A DNA stretch of 64,000 nt from Phycisphaerales bacterium. Lineage in GTDB: Bacteria > Planctomycetota > Phycisphaerae > UBA1845 > UTPLA1. Shown in pieces: positions 44,943-52,569 of this stretch (its first letter is position 1; every line of letters starts with the position of its first letter). The DNA is taken from assembly GCA_020639075.1 (NCBI GenBank), contig JACKHI010000001.1:3162001-3226000 (forward strand), in the 5' to 3' direction. A program made the translations under genes and the position numbers. The notes below the pieces were generated by a model. It was not told where the DNA came from, ran no database searches, and saw only the letters and a program-made list of their open reading frames with translations.

Positions 44943-45872
44943 ATGCACGCTTCCGCACGCAGCCTTGTCGCGATGTCACTGATCATTCCCCTTCTGGTCG
45001 CGGGGTCGGTCCATGCCGATCCTGCGGGGCGAAGTCGAAAGAAGGCGCGGTCGACGTCGTTGACCGTCGCAGTCGCCAAAGCGAACCAGAAGTACCTGAA
45101 GAATCGGCCCGTGCTGGATACCAAGACGATCGACGAATCCGGGATATTCGAAGGGCGTTTCAAAGTGGCGCCGTCGATTGTGCGCCGGGAAGCGCACGAC
45201 GACGGATCCGAAACGCTGCACTGCGAGTTCAACGTCGATTCGGGATCGCCCGAACGATTCAAGACGCTGGAGGAACGACAATCGCTGGCCGACGCCGTGC
45301 GGCTTGTGAAGCGCGCCAAGGACGATCGGCTCCGTGCCGAAGAGCTCTTTCGGCAGGACTGGGCCCGTCGCCGGTTCCGCGGGAAAGGTATATTCGCCGG
45401 CAAGCGCATCTGGGGCTGGTTCAATCGCAAGACGGGCCAACGGATCACGGACGCCCAATTCGAGCAACTGCTGAAGGAGGCCCTTCGGGATGCGGAGGAC
45501 GACGTCATCAACGCGGAGCGCAATCTCATCGCCGTTTCACAGCCGATCAACAAGCGACTCGAAGAAGCCAAGGCGGAAGCCGATCGAGTCCGCGCGACGA
45601 TTCACGTCAAATCAAAATACGCGCAGCGAATCAACTGGCCCAAACTAATGCACGGCACATCGACAATCGTCGTGTCGGTCGAGTCCTACGGGTCACGTCA
45701 TTACGGCGAAGGAGAGGAGGCCGAGCACCTCATCTCGGATGTAACGCTGCACCTGGTCGATGTGAGCAAGCGATACAAGATCCGACCGGCGGGCGAGAAG
45801 TCGCAAATGGCGAAAAGCGACGCCGACAAGCGCGGAGCGTCATCGAATGCGGAAAAAGACGAGCAGTCTTGA
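44943..45872 (+). CDS. Exported coiled-coil protein, unknown function
   Basis: 309 aa, AGAGAGGA 8 bases before the ATG. Signal peptide SLVAMSLIIPLLVAGSVHADP, then a highly charged body. A ~100-residue helical region (LEERQSLADAVRLVKRAKDDRLRAEELF; FEQLLKEALRDAEDDVINAERNLIAVSQPINKRLEEAKAEADRV) probably forms a coiled coil. The C-terminal Lys/Glu-rich tail is disordered. A beta-like segment (TSTIVVSVESYGSRHYG) precedes it. Not recognised; alone between an IS and the GbsR-type operon. Confidence 0.72.
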   Translation: MHASARSLVAMSLIIPLLVAGSVHADPAGRSRKKARSTSLTVAVAKANQKYLKNRPVLDTKTIDESGIFEGRFKVAPSIVRREAHDDGSETLHCEFNVDSGSPERFKTLEERQSLADAVRLVKRAKDDRLRAEELFRQDWARRRFRGKGIFAGKRIWGWFNRKTGQRITDAQFEQLLKEALRDAEDDVINAERNLIAVSQPINKRLEEAKAEADRVRATIHVKSKYAQRINWPKLMHGTSTIVVSVESYGSRHYGEGEEAEHLISDVTLHLVDVSKRYKIRPAGEKSQMAKSDADKRGASSNAEKDEQS

Positions 45873-45940
45873 GCTGATGGAATGAACGATTGGGATCGAC
45901 TCGCCAGTGACATGCCGGGGAAGTCGGTCTTCATCATCCA

Positions 45941-46360
45941 TCACGATGCGATTCGAAAAACGACGACCCCATAGGCGCAGACGAGCAGGATGAAGGCCAA
46001 ACTCAATGCGCGATAGGCGAATCGCATGATTGGCGTCGTGAGGATCGGCCGCGCGTCAAACACGAAGAACTGCACGATGAGCCGAATGCCCCAGAAGACG
46101 AAGACGAATGCGGCGAACGCCCTCCCAAGCCCCGGGCTGGCGGCTATTTCGTCGGCGAACGCGATCGAGATGACGCCCATACCGACGATCGTCAGGATGA
46201 TGAACGCGCCATAGACATAGAATAACTGTCGCAGGAACGGCTTGAGGTTCGCGAGTTCGCCTCGCCAATCAAGCATTCTCGGGACCTGCACGCTGGCGAT
46301 GAGGATGGCAAGCTGGATCGCCCCGCCGATTCTCAGTAGCTGTTCGTTGTTCGGCATCAC
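45941..46360 (-). CDS. Four-helix membrane protein, last gene of the GbsR-linked operon
   Basis: 139 aa, hydrophobic: LLRIGGAIQLAILIASVQVPRML; FLRQLFYVYGAFIILTIVGMGVISIAFAD; AFAAFVFVFWGIRLIVQFFVFD; FAYRALSLAFILLVCAYGVVVFRI. No named domain. ATG overlaps the stop of the 46357 gene (ATGA), so it is coupled to it. It may assist the MBOAT-like enzyme; inference from context only. Confidence 0.8.
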   Translation of the reverse strand: MMPNNEQLLRIGGAIQLAILIASVQVPRMLDWRGELANLKPFLRQLFYVYGAFIILTIVGMGVISIAFADEIAASPGLGRAFAAFVFVFWGIRLIVQFFVFDARPILTTPIMRFAYRALSLAFILLVCAYGVVVFRIAS

Positions 46361-47319
46361 ATGGCTCCAATCGCTTTGAAGAACGGAATGACGACGTTAT
46401 CGACGAATGGGCGATGGACGAGCAGCGGCAACGGTGCGACGACGACGAACGCCGTCCAGATGCGCGCTCGCCAACCTGCACTGATCCCCTCGCGCTTTGA
46501 GGACAGGCCGAAGCGCTGTCCGAGGCGGCTTCGCTCGACGAAGATGCCGAAGCCCTGAATTGTGAAGTAGGCCGTCGGCAAGCCCCAGCCGCCACGAGCG
46601 GGCCAGGACATCAACAATTCGTGAACGAGCCCCGATGCAACGAAGACGAGTCCCACGGCGCCGGCCGGCCCGAGCAACCGGCGGGTGGGACGAACCACGA
46701 GTGCATTGCTTACGTCGCGAAACGCACGGTTCCAGCGGCGCGACCAGAAGTCGGCCAGGGACATCGATCGCGCGGGCCGCTGCATGATGGCTTCCACTGG
46801 GCGATTCGCACGCTGCCAGGCGTGGCCGATGATGTGGAGCAGACCGAAGTGGAGGATGAGACAGTAGGCGCTGACGCAGGCCCACATGGCGACGTATTCG
46901 CCGAGTTGTCGCGCGATCGTGGGGGAGATCGCGAGCAGTGCGACACCCGTGAGAAATTTGACGAGGCCTTCTCGCAACGAGATGCGTTCAACGCTCGCCG
47001 CGAGGTTCGATCGCGAAGCGCCGACGGCGAACGGCTTCGGATCCATGCCGGCCCACGCGAAAACGAATGCGGCGCCGCCGAGCGCGCTGAATCGCGAACC
47101 GTTTCGCCGCGCCACCATCAGAACCCAGCATTTGCAGGCGAAATAGAGACCGAACGCCGTCGCCCACATCTGCGGCCATCCGCCGCGCGCGTGCGTCGAT
47201 CCGATCGCAACGATGAGAATCAGAAAGGGCGCGAGCCAGTGCAACCAGCGCGCATCGAAGTTGCGTGATGCACGATCGTCGGCGCCAGGATCACAGTGGA
47301 CGCTCGTCGTTGTCATCAT
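46357..47319 (-). CDS. Wax-synthase/MBOAT-like membrane acyltransferase
   Basis: 320 aa, about eight TM helices. Conserved MBOAT-like features: SLADFWSRRWNRAFRDVSNALVVRP (an FW..RW motif) and AVGLVFVASGLVHELLMSWP with the invariant His in GLVHE. These match the wax synthase/long-chain alcohol O-acyltransferase branch. Predicted to move an acyl group onto an alcohol or sterol-like acceptor in the membrane. Overlaps both neighbours by 4 bp (ATGA), with DUF2071 upstream and the small membrane protein downstream. Confidence 0.85.
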   Translation of the reverse strand: MMTTTSVHCDPGADDRASRNFDARWLHWLAPFLILIVAIGSTHARGGWPQMWATAFGLYFACKCWVLMVARRNGSRFSALGGAAFVFAWAGMDPKPFAVGASRSNLAASVERISLREGLVKFLTGVALLAISPTIARQLGEYVAMWACVSAYCLILHFGLLHIIGHAWQRANRPVEAIMQRPARSMSLADFWSRRWNRAFRDVSNALVVRPTRRLLGPAGAVGLVFVASGLVHELLMSWPARGGWGLPTAYFTIQGFGIFVERSRLGQRFGLSSKREGISAGWRARIWTAFVVVAPLPLLVHRPFVDNVVIPFFKAIGAM

Positions 47320-48521
47320 GACGTGATTCCCCTTTCCTTTGCAAAGTTCGATCTTTCGACGCTCCGCATGCGTCGCGGTCGGCCCATCCAGACGTCGGTC
47401 AGACTTGGGGAGTAATTGGCGGAGTGAAGCATTGCGCTACGGGACCATTCGCCCGTTACGCGCAACAGGCTGTCATCGAGGATCTCGGGCTCGACGGGCT
47501 CCTGAGGCCAGGGCTCGTGCCAGATGCGAAAGCGGCGCACGAGGCCGGCCCATTTTGTGTAGGCCGTGTATCGCTCCATCAGGAATTCCGTCAGGGAATT
47601 CTCCGCGGCAGGCTCGAGCATCGCGCCGGATTGTCTCCTGACTCTGTATCGCAATGCGTGAGCGGATTGTTGTTCGCAATCCTGCGTTGAGTCTGCTGTC
47701 TGTTGCACTGTGTCGACGTCGCCGTGGGTTGGTCGGGGTTCGTCGGATTCAATCCGCGCGTGGACACTGGGTGGCAAGCAGAGGCTGTCCGGGAATTGTG
47801 TCGCCCTTTCAGGGCTAAGCCCGAGGAAAAACGCCAACCACGGGTTGCGCTCCGACCGCTTCGCGGTCTCCGCTCCACCCGTGGCTAAAAACTGTCGCTC
47901 CTTCGGAGCTGTTTTGGCCTTGGAAACACTGGCGTTTTCGACGGCACTGCAAGTCTGAAATCCTCTCTCGAATTGCCGGACAGCCTTTGGCAAGCACCCA
48001 TTGGCACCATTTGACGAGATGCGGGCGTTCGCGCGAGGCGCGCCTCTCAAGTGAACGGCGCCGGTCATCACGCTTGCATCGTTGTCGTGTTGGTAGTCGA
48101 GTCGCCCGTATCGATATGGCAGACCATAGGCGACTGGGCCGAGCAAGACGCTCAGTCGATTCGGCAGGAATTCGGCGAGGAAGTAGATCCCCGGTTCATC
48201 GCCGACGCGAACGTAGGTGCGCACGTTCAGGAAGGCGTGGGTGCCGATGGGCTGGAAAAGGCGACGACTAAGGCGGGGCCAGCGGCGGGTGCGCAGATCG
48301 GCCATCGTGAAGGCGACGAGCGTGACGAAAGCGCGACCTTCGAACAGATCGAGCTCGAAGGGAACGTCGCGCTGCAACACAGCCGCATCGACTTCGTAGT
48401 GGATCATGACTGTTGCCAGCCAGTCGCTCAACAGCGGCGGTTGTCCCTCACGATCCATGAATCGAGCGCGGGCTTCGGCGCTCAGTCGGCTCTGTCGGTG
48501 TGCGTTTCGTTCAGCCTGCAT
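47316..48521 (-). CDS. DUF2071 (YqjF-like) protein with in-frame TH insertion
   Basis: 401 aa from MQAERNAHR, chosen because AAGGAGG lies 8 bases upstream; the start falls inside the preceding gene. The N-terminal domain (PPLLSDWLATVMIHYEVDAAVLQRDVPFELDLFEGRAFVTLVAFTM ... FLNVRTYVRVGDEPGIYFLAEFLPNRLSVLLGPVAYGLPYRYGRLDYQHD) is DUF2071, and LRYRVRRQSGAMLEP ... FLMERYTAYTKWAGLVRRFRIWHEPWPQ is its C-terminal part. Between them, 72 codons come from the TH element and its duplicated target (CLP on both sides). Without it, the protein would be 329 aa. Function of DUF2071 is unknown; related to acetoacetate-decarboxylase-like folds. Confidence 0.88.
   Translation of the reverse strand: MQAERNAHRQSRLSAEARARFMDREGQPPLLSDWLATVMIHYEVDAAVLQRDVPFELDLFEGRAFVTLVAFTMADLRTRRWPRLSRRLFQPIGTHAFLNVRTYVRVGDEPGIYFLAEFLPNRLSVLLGPVAYGLPYRYGRLDYQHDNDASVMTGAVHLRGAPRANARISSNGANGCLPKAVRQFERGFQTCSAVENASVSKAKTAPKERQFLATGGAETAKRSERNPWLAFFLGLSPERATQFPDSLCLPPSVHARIESDEPRPTHGDVDTVQQTADSTQDCEQQSAHALRYRVRRQSGAMLEPAAENSLTEFLMERYTAYTKWAGLVRRFRIWHEPWPQEPVEPEILDDSLLRVTGEWSRSAMLHSANYSPSLTDVWMGRPRRMRSVERSNFAKERGITS
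47781..47987. mobile_element. TH element copy D, inserted in frame in the DUF2071 gene
   Basis: 207 bp with terminal inverted repeats: left AGGCTGTCCGGGAATT (47782-47797), right AATTGCCGGACAGCCT (47971-47986), 15 of 16 matching. TGGCAAGCA flanks it on both sides (47772-47780, 47988-47996), a 9-bp direct repeat. Inside are the three stems GCCCTTTCAGGGC, CCACGGGTTGCGC ... CACCCGTGG and CTCCTTCGGAG. It has no gene of its own. 207 + 9 is divisible by 3, and the minus-strand frame has no stop. Confidence 0.9.
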
Positions 48522-48913
48522 GACGATCGGCCTCCTTCGCATGCTTTGCAACCGAATGCGTGACGATGGGCGGCGAACCAGCGATAGCCGGCCGCCATGA
48601 ATGAGTGCATCAGCGGCAGACGGCTCAGCCAATTCAGCGGTCGCAGCCACCAGACGAGGGTCGCGACGTGGAGCGCCGCATCGACGCCGAAGAGCCGGCG
48701 ACCGGCGGGCGTGACGACGTACATACCGGCGGCGGACGCTTCGGGGTGGGCATCCAGCCAGACGCGCATGGGGCAGAACACGTAGCCGCGGGCCGTCGCG
48801 TATGATGCGACGCGCTGTTTCATCGCGTTGCAGGCACTGCAGGCGTCGTCCCAGACGATGATCGATCGCCCGGCCGCCTCAAGTCCTGTTTTGTCGGTTA
48901 TTTCTGTACACAC
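48482..48913 (-). CDS. DCC1-like thiol-disulfide oxidoreductase (DUF393)
   Basis: 143 aa. The domain starts with IIVWDDACSACNAMKQRVASY, the DUF393 redox motif with CSAC. It continues YVFCPMRVWLDAHPEASAAGMYVVTPAGRRLFGVDAALHVATLVWWLRPLNWLSRLPLM, the usual DUF393 core. A HRHAFGCKACEGG Cys pair lies near the C-terminus. Only an upstream GTG (48913) can start it, and that codon lies within the operator palindrome. First structural gene after the regulator. It may keep membrane-protein thiols in a chosen state; the substrate is unknown. Confidence 0.85.
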   Translation of the reverse strand: MCTEITDKTGLEAAGRSIIVWDDACSACNAMKQRVASYATARGYVFCPMRVWLDAHPEASAAGMYVVTPAGRRLFGVDAALHVATLVWWLRPLNWLSRLPLMHSFMAAGYRWFAAHRHAFGCKACEGGRSSCRLNETHTDRAD

Positions 48914-48919
48914 AGAAAT
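48900..48919. promoter_or_regulatory. Operator-like palindrome over the DUF393 start codon
   Basis: Perfect ATTTCTGT-ACAC-ACAGAAAT (8-bp arms, 4-bp spacer). The arms are identical to the palindrome upstream of the GbsR/MarR gene (49489-49508). Probably a binding site of that regulator. Confidence 0.8.
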
Positions 48920-48943
48920 CGTCTCTCAAAAAAAGGGACGCCG

Positions 48944-49474
48944 TCAGGCGACGCCCAGGAGCTTTCGCAGTCGGCTGCCCATTTTGACGAACTTGACGAC
49001 GGCGCCCGTCGGCAGGCGGCGCAAGTCGGCGTACCAGCGGGACGTGGTTTCGAAGAAGTCCTTCATGGCCGCGATGCGCTGGACGGCGTGGGTTTCGTCC
49101 CGGCGCGATGACTTCGCCTCTGCCAGACAGTCGTCGAGCAGGGCCAGCGTCGGATCGATCTCGCGGCGCTTTCGCTCGTCCAGCACGATCTGGAACATCT
49201 CCCACACGTCGGTCAACGACTCGAAATGGTCCCGCCGATCGCCCATCACGTGCGTGATCTTCACGATGCCCCAGTTCTGGAGCTCCTTCAGGCTGTTGCT
49301 GACGTTGGACCGGGCGACAGAGAGCGCGTCGGTGATCTCCTCGGCATTGAGGGGCCGCTCGGAGAGATAGAGCAGCGCGTGGATCTGGGCGACGGTGCGA
49401 TTGATCCCCCATCGCGTTCCCATCTCCCCCCAGTGGAGGACGAATTTCTTCGTGACTGGCGACAGCTCGGACAT
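48944..49474 (-). CDS. GbsR/MarR-family transcriptional regulator
   Basis: 176 aa. A winged-helix domain occupies residues ~25-90: GINRTVAQIHALLYLSERPLNAEEITDALSVARSNVSNSLKELQNWGIVKITHVMGDRRDHFESL, with the GINRTVAQIHALLYLS segment diagnostic of the GbsR subfamily. The C-terminal helical dimer/ligand region is VWEMFQIVLDERKRREIDPTLALLDDCLAEAK. GbsR-type proteins usually repress their own and neighbouring genes and release DNA on binding a small ligand, often a quaternary amine. Here it sits at the head of the DUF393-DUF2071-MBOAT operon, with the same operator before itself and before DUF393. Confidence 0.92.
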   Translation of the reverse strand: MSELSPVTKKFVLHWGEMGTRWGINRTVAQIHALLYLSERPLNAEEITDALSVARSNVSNSLKELQNWGIVKITHVMGDRRDHFESLTDVWEMFQIVLDERKRREIDPTLALLDDCLAEAKSSRRDETHAVQRIAAMKDFFETTSRWYADLRRLPTGAVVKFVKMGSRLRKLLGVA

Positions 49475-49488
49475 CTGCGCTTCTCCTA

Positions 49489-49508
49489 TTTCTGTCTATA
49501 CAGAAATT
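49489..49508. promoter_or_regulatory. Operator-like palindrome upstream of the GbsR/MarR gene
   Basis: Perfect ATTTCTGT-CTAT-ACAGAAAT, 14 bp before the start codon of the regulator gene. The arms equal those at 48900-48919. Suggests autoregulation. Confidence 0.82.
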
Positions 49509-49540
49509 ACTATATTTTCGGGATGGAGTCAAGGGGAAAG

Positions 49541-49650
49541 GGATCGAGGATTTGAGGGACCGAGGGGGCGAGTGAACAGGGATCGAGGATTTGAGGGACC
49601 GAGGGGTCGAGTGAAAAGGGAGCGAGGATTCGAGGGATCCAGGGATCAGG
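49541..49650. repeat. Three direct repeats of about 39 bp
   Basis: Units begin near 49542, 49581 and 49619 (GGATCGAGGATTTGAGGGAC, then CGAGGGG and CGAGTGAA). The third unit is degenerate. They lie outside any gene, between the regulator operator and a TH-related repeat. Confidence 0.75.
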
Positions 49651-49740
49651 AGACTGCGGAGTCCCCATGCTGAAGACGCGATACACGACGGGCCCTTTGG
49701 TAGAACGTGCGACAACGCCAGATCCCCACGCCGAAGGCGC

Positions 49741-50005
49741 GGCACAAGCAAGCCCAGGGTCAGCGCAAGCCGCGAACGCGGCTGGAGCGCAACCCTGGGT
49801 TTGCCGGTAACCATCATCGAAAACCCTGAAAGGGTGTTACAAGTCTTGCGATACGAACCGCGTTCGTTTTGCGGCATTCGCCATGGACGAATTTGTAACG
49901 CCCTTTCAGGGCTTGATTATTTTCTCAACCAAAAACCCAAGGTTGCGCTGCGACTGCTTCGCAGTCTTCGCTGACCCTGGGCTGAGGTGTGTCGCCCCGT
50001 TGGGG
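49741..50005. repeat. Inverted pair of TH-related repeats upstream of GspG-like gene 1
   Basis: 49741-49838 holds the TH-type middle stem and the CCCTGAAAGGG stem in minus orientation (CCCAGGGTCAGCGC ... GCGCAACCCTGGG). 49897-50005 holds the same parts in plus orientation (GTAACGCCCTTTCAGGGC; CCAAGGTTGCGC ... CTGACCCTGGG; CCCCGTTGGGGCG). They face each other across ~60 bp. The same arrangement precedes GspG-like gene 2. Confidence 0.75.
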
Positions 50006-50110
50006 CGGGGACCTTGCGATGAAATGTGTCGCGCCCCCGGGACGGGGATGTGTGCCAGACGCAACTTCGCTTCGCGCTTCGCGTATCAGTTTGCATGGGA
50101 GGTTACGTCG

Positions 50111-50611
50111 ATGCCAGAGGACATCAACACGCTGGATTATGCTCAACGGCCCAATGGCCCTTCGCGCTTCACAAGCGCCGTTCAAATCGCTTGGACGATT
50201 ACTCTTTACTTATTCTGCGTGGGTGTTTTGTTCGCGGGGTTCTTTTTTTGCATAGTGGGCTCGTCGCCATCCGAACAGACTTATAGTCAATGGGCCAGCG
50301 CCCTGATCAGGCCGACGGGGCCAATCTTGCAAGCTGTCGATCTCTTCCGCTTCAACATGGGACGCCCGCCATCGACGCTGGGCGAGCTGATGCAGATTGC
50401 CGACGACGCGCCGGATCGCGCGAAATGGACGGGCCCTTATTTGAACAATGCGGAGGGATTGAACGATCGGTGGGGACATCCCTTTCAATACCAGCTCACG
50501 GGAGCCGCCGACGAGCGCCAATACCACCTCTGGAGCGTCGGACCTAACGGAATCGATGAGTCGTCTGATAGTGACAGCGACTTCGGAGATGATATTCGGA
50601 ATTGGAATTGA
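50111..50611 (+). CDS. GspG-C-domain protein with N-terminal membrane helix, paralogue 1
   Basis: 166 aa from MPEDINTLDYAQ, with GGGAGG 9 bases before the ATG. One TM helix (IAWTITLYLFCVGVLFAGFFFCIV). The C-terminal ~100 residues are a type II secretion pseudopilin-G-like domain without a prepilin peptide: ILQAVDLFRFNMGRPPSTLGELM ... WTGPYLNNAEGLNDRWGHPFQYQLTGAADERQYHLWSVGPNGIDESSDSDSDFGDDIRNW. The Asp/Ser-rich D.DFGDD loop is the calcium site of GspG. No other gsp gene is adjacent. May be a cell-surface minor pseudopilin-like protein. Confidence 0.85.
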   Translation: MPEDINTLDYAQRPNGPSRFTSAVQIAWTITLYLFCVGVLFAGFFFCIVGSSPSEQTYSQWASALIRPTGPILQAVDLFRFNMGRPPSTLGELMQIADDAPDRAKWTGPYLNNAEGLNDRWGHPFQYQLTGAADERQYHLWSVGPNGIDESSDSDSDFGDDIRNWN

Positions 50612-50787
50612 GGTCCTGCACGGTTCATGTTGCATCGCCATCGCGTCGGCTGCTAGATCATTGGGTCGCAGGGCGCAATGAACCCTCAACACGACGCACT
50701 AAGCGAATCATCACGACTGCACGCCGGCAGACGTGCCAGACCGATAGACACACCAGAACGACACGCTGAAAGCGTGACACATGACAG

Positions 50788-51035
50788 CCCAGGGTCAGCG
50801 CAAGCCGCGAACGCGGCTGGAGCGCAACCCTGGGTTTGCCGGCAACCCAGTCATCACACCCTGAAAGGGTGTCACAACTCATTATCCGTGATTCGCACTC
50901 TTATAGCGTTCGCCGCGGACAATTCTGTAACGCCCTTTCAGGGCTTGATCATCTTATGAAACAAGAACCCGGGGTTGCGCTGGACCGCGTCGCGGTCTGC
51001 GCTGACCCCGGGCTGTCTTCTGTCGCCCCGTTGGG
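50788..51035. repeat. Inverted pair of TH-related repeats upstream of GspG-like gene 2
   Basis: 50788-50872 in minus orientation and 50927-51035 in plus orientation, same composition as the 49741-50005 pair. Pair and gene appear to have been duplicated together. Confidence 0.75.
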
Positions 51036-51105
51036 GCGTGGATGCGCGCCAGGGTGCAATTTGGTTTCGCGCTTCGTGTATCAGCCTATGCGGGAGGCCG
51101 TCGCG

Positions 51106-51594
51106 ATGCCGGATGATGTTCACACGCTTGAGTATGCGACAGCCGAAAAGCGACAATCTCATCCTCTCGCCAATCAAATTGGTATCTGCGTCGCCACACT
51201 GCTCGGGTCGGCTGTTGCGATAATGATTGCGCTGCCGGCATTTCTTCCGAGCCGATGCCACGCTCGCAAACCGTTGGCCCAAGCGGCGATCGGTCCGAAT
51301 GGGTCGATATCGCAGGCGATCGATCTGTTCGAATACCATACAGGTCGACTTCCAATTACGCTGGACGAGCTGATCGATCGTCCCGTTAATCCGCCCGCGG
51401 GCGACACGTGGCGTGGCCCGTATCTGTATGACGCCCAGGGCCTGACGGATCCATGGGGGCAACCATTCCGATACAAGCTCCGGGGCGCGACCGGCGAACC
51501 TCGATACCACTTGTGGAGTTTCGGCCCCAACGGCATCGACGACTCGTCGGATGGGGACGGCGACTTCGGGGATGATGTCTGCAACTGGAAATGA
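51106..51594 (+). CDS. GspG-C-domain protein with N-terminal membrane helix, paralogue 2
   Basis: 162 aa from MPDDVHTLEYATAEK, with GGGAGG upstream. Same layout as paralogue 1: TM helix (IGICVATLLGSAVAIMIALPAFL), then SISQAIDLFEYHTGRLPITLDELI ... WRGPYLYDAQGLTDPWGQPFRYKLRGATGEPRYHLWSFGPNGIDDSSDGDGDFGDDVCNW. The calcium loop D.DFGDD is kept. Sequence has diverged far more than the regulatory region, so the duplication is not recent. Confidence 0.85.
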   Translation: MPDDVHTLEYATAEKRQSHPLANQIGICVATLLGSAVAIMIALPAFLPSRCHARKPLAQAAIGPNGSISQAIDLFEYHTGRLPITLDELIDRPVNPPAGDTWRGPYLYDAQGLTDPWGQPFRYKLRGATGEPRYHLWSFGPNGIDDSSDGDGDFGDDVCNWK

Positions 51595-51660
51595 CAATCG
51601 GCGCGGTCAGCGTTGAATCGCCGGCGCGCCGATGGGTTGGATTCACACTTTGGGGAAAAT

Positions 51661-51817
51661 GTCGGGCGATGACCCGACTTACGCGCTGCATGCCGACCTT
51701 GGGGGTCGGCATGGCACCCGGCGCGCCGATGGGTTGGATTCACTTTCGGGAGAATGTCGGGTCGATAACCCGACCTACGCGTTGCATGCCGACCTTAAGG
51801 GTCGGCATGGCACCCGG
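51661..51817. repeat. Two REP-A/REP-C modules behind GspG-like gene 2
   Basis: REP-A variant (51661-51682), REP-C (51688-51721), then REP-A (51756-51778) and REP-C (51784-51817), separated by a repeated GCCGATGGGTTGGATTCAC word (near 51629 and 51726). The ~96-bp unit is tandemly duplicated. The last copy ends 7 bp from the NiSOD stop codon. Confidence 0.88.
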
Positions 51818-51824
51818 CCGACGA

Positions 51825-52310
51825 CTACTTCTTGTCGGGATAATGCGTCGCGAGTTTTGTGATCGCGGCGTTCAGCGCTTCGACTGATGCGGGCTCGGGG
51901 ACCTGCTTGCATTTCATCGCTGCAACCATGACGGCGTGATGGTCAGCGAGTGAATCTAGATACGCATTGCGCTCGGCGCCGGCGGCGGCCTTGACCTTCT
52001 GCGTCAGGAAGTACTCGCTGACGACTTTGATGATGTGCGATGCGTGTTCTTCCTTCGTCATGATCCAGCGCGTCGCCTGGTTGATCGACGTTGCATCGTT
52101 CTTGCCAGACAGTTCGCCGATGGCGTGGATCGCCTTCTCGATCGTCATCGAGTCTTCGCGAAGCTGCTGGATGCGTGCGGGATCGTCGTAGATGCCGCAG
52201 GGCACCTGGCAGTGCGCCTTCACTTCGGCGGGATGATTCGTCCAGAGCAGCAGCGTGGCCATTGCAGCGAGCATGGCGATCGATACGACGACGGGCGTGA
52301 CCTTTTTCAT
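51825..52310 (-). CDS. sodN: Nickel superoxide dismutase with N-terminal membrane/signal segment
   Basis: 161 aa from MKKVTPVVVS, with AAGGAGG 6 bases upstream; the longer frame is not needed. The nickel hook HCQVPCGIY is at residues 33-41 (His33, Cys34, Cys38, Tyr41), and the following helices match NiSOD (DDPARIQQLREDSMTIEKAI ... MTKEEHASHIIKVVSEYFLTQKVK). Mature NiSOD must begin with this His, so cleavage is expected after Ala32. Here the preceding 32 residues form a hydrophobic signal (VVVSIAMLAAMATLLLW), not the usual short SodX-cut prosequence. No sodX gene is adjacent. It should dispose of superoxide outside the cytoplasm. Confidence 0.93.
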   Translation of the reverse strand: MKKVTPVVVSIAMLAAMATLLLWTNHPAEVKAHCQVPCGIYDDPARIQQLREDSMTIEKAIHAIGELSGKNDATSINQATRWIMTKEEHASHIIKVVSEYFLTQKVKAAAGAERNAYLDSLADHHAVMVAAMKCKQVPEPASVEALNAAITKLATHYPDKK

Positions 52311-52569
52311 GACGGAGCCTCCTTGATTTGCGGTGTTTCGTGTATGTCGGGCAATCGTTCGATCCACGACGGCCACGTCGCTATCATGCGGCGCGATCGG
52401 CGGGATATCAAGAATTGCGTTCCATGCGGCTGCGATCGAGGATTCGCTCAGATCTGATGATGAGAACGCAAACGTCGCGGCGGGGACGCCGCGGCTCTGA
52501 ATTCAGGCGATGCGACTCTCATCGCAAAAGGCGGCGCTTGAATTGACAGGGCACGTGGAATGAACCCGC

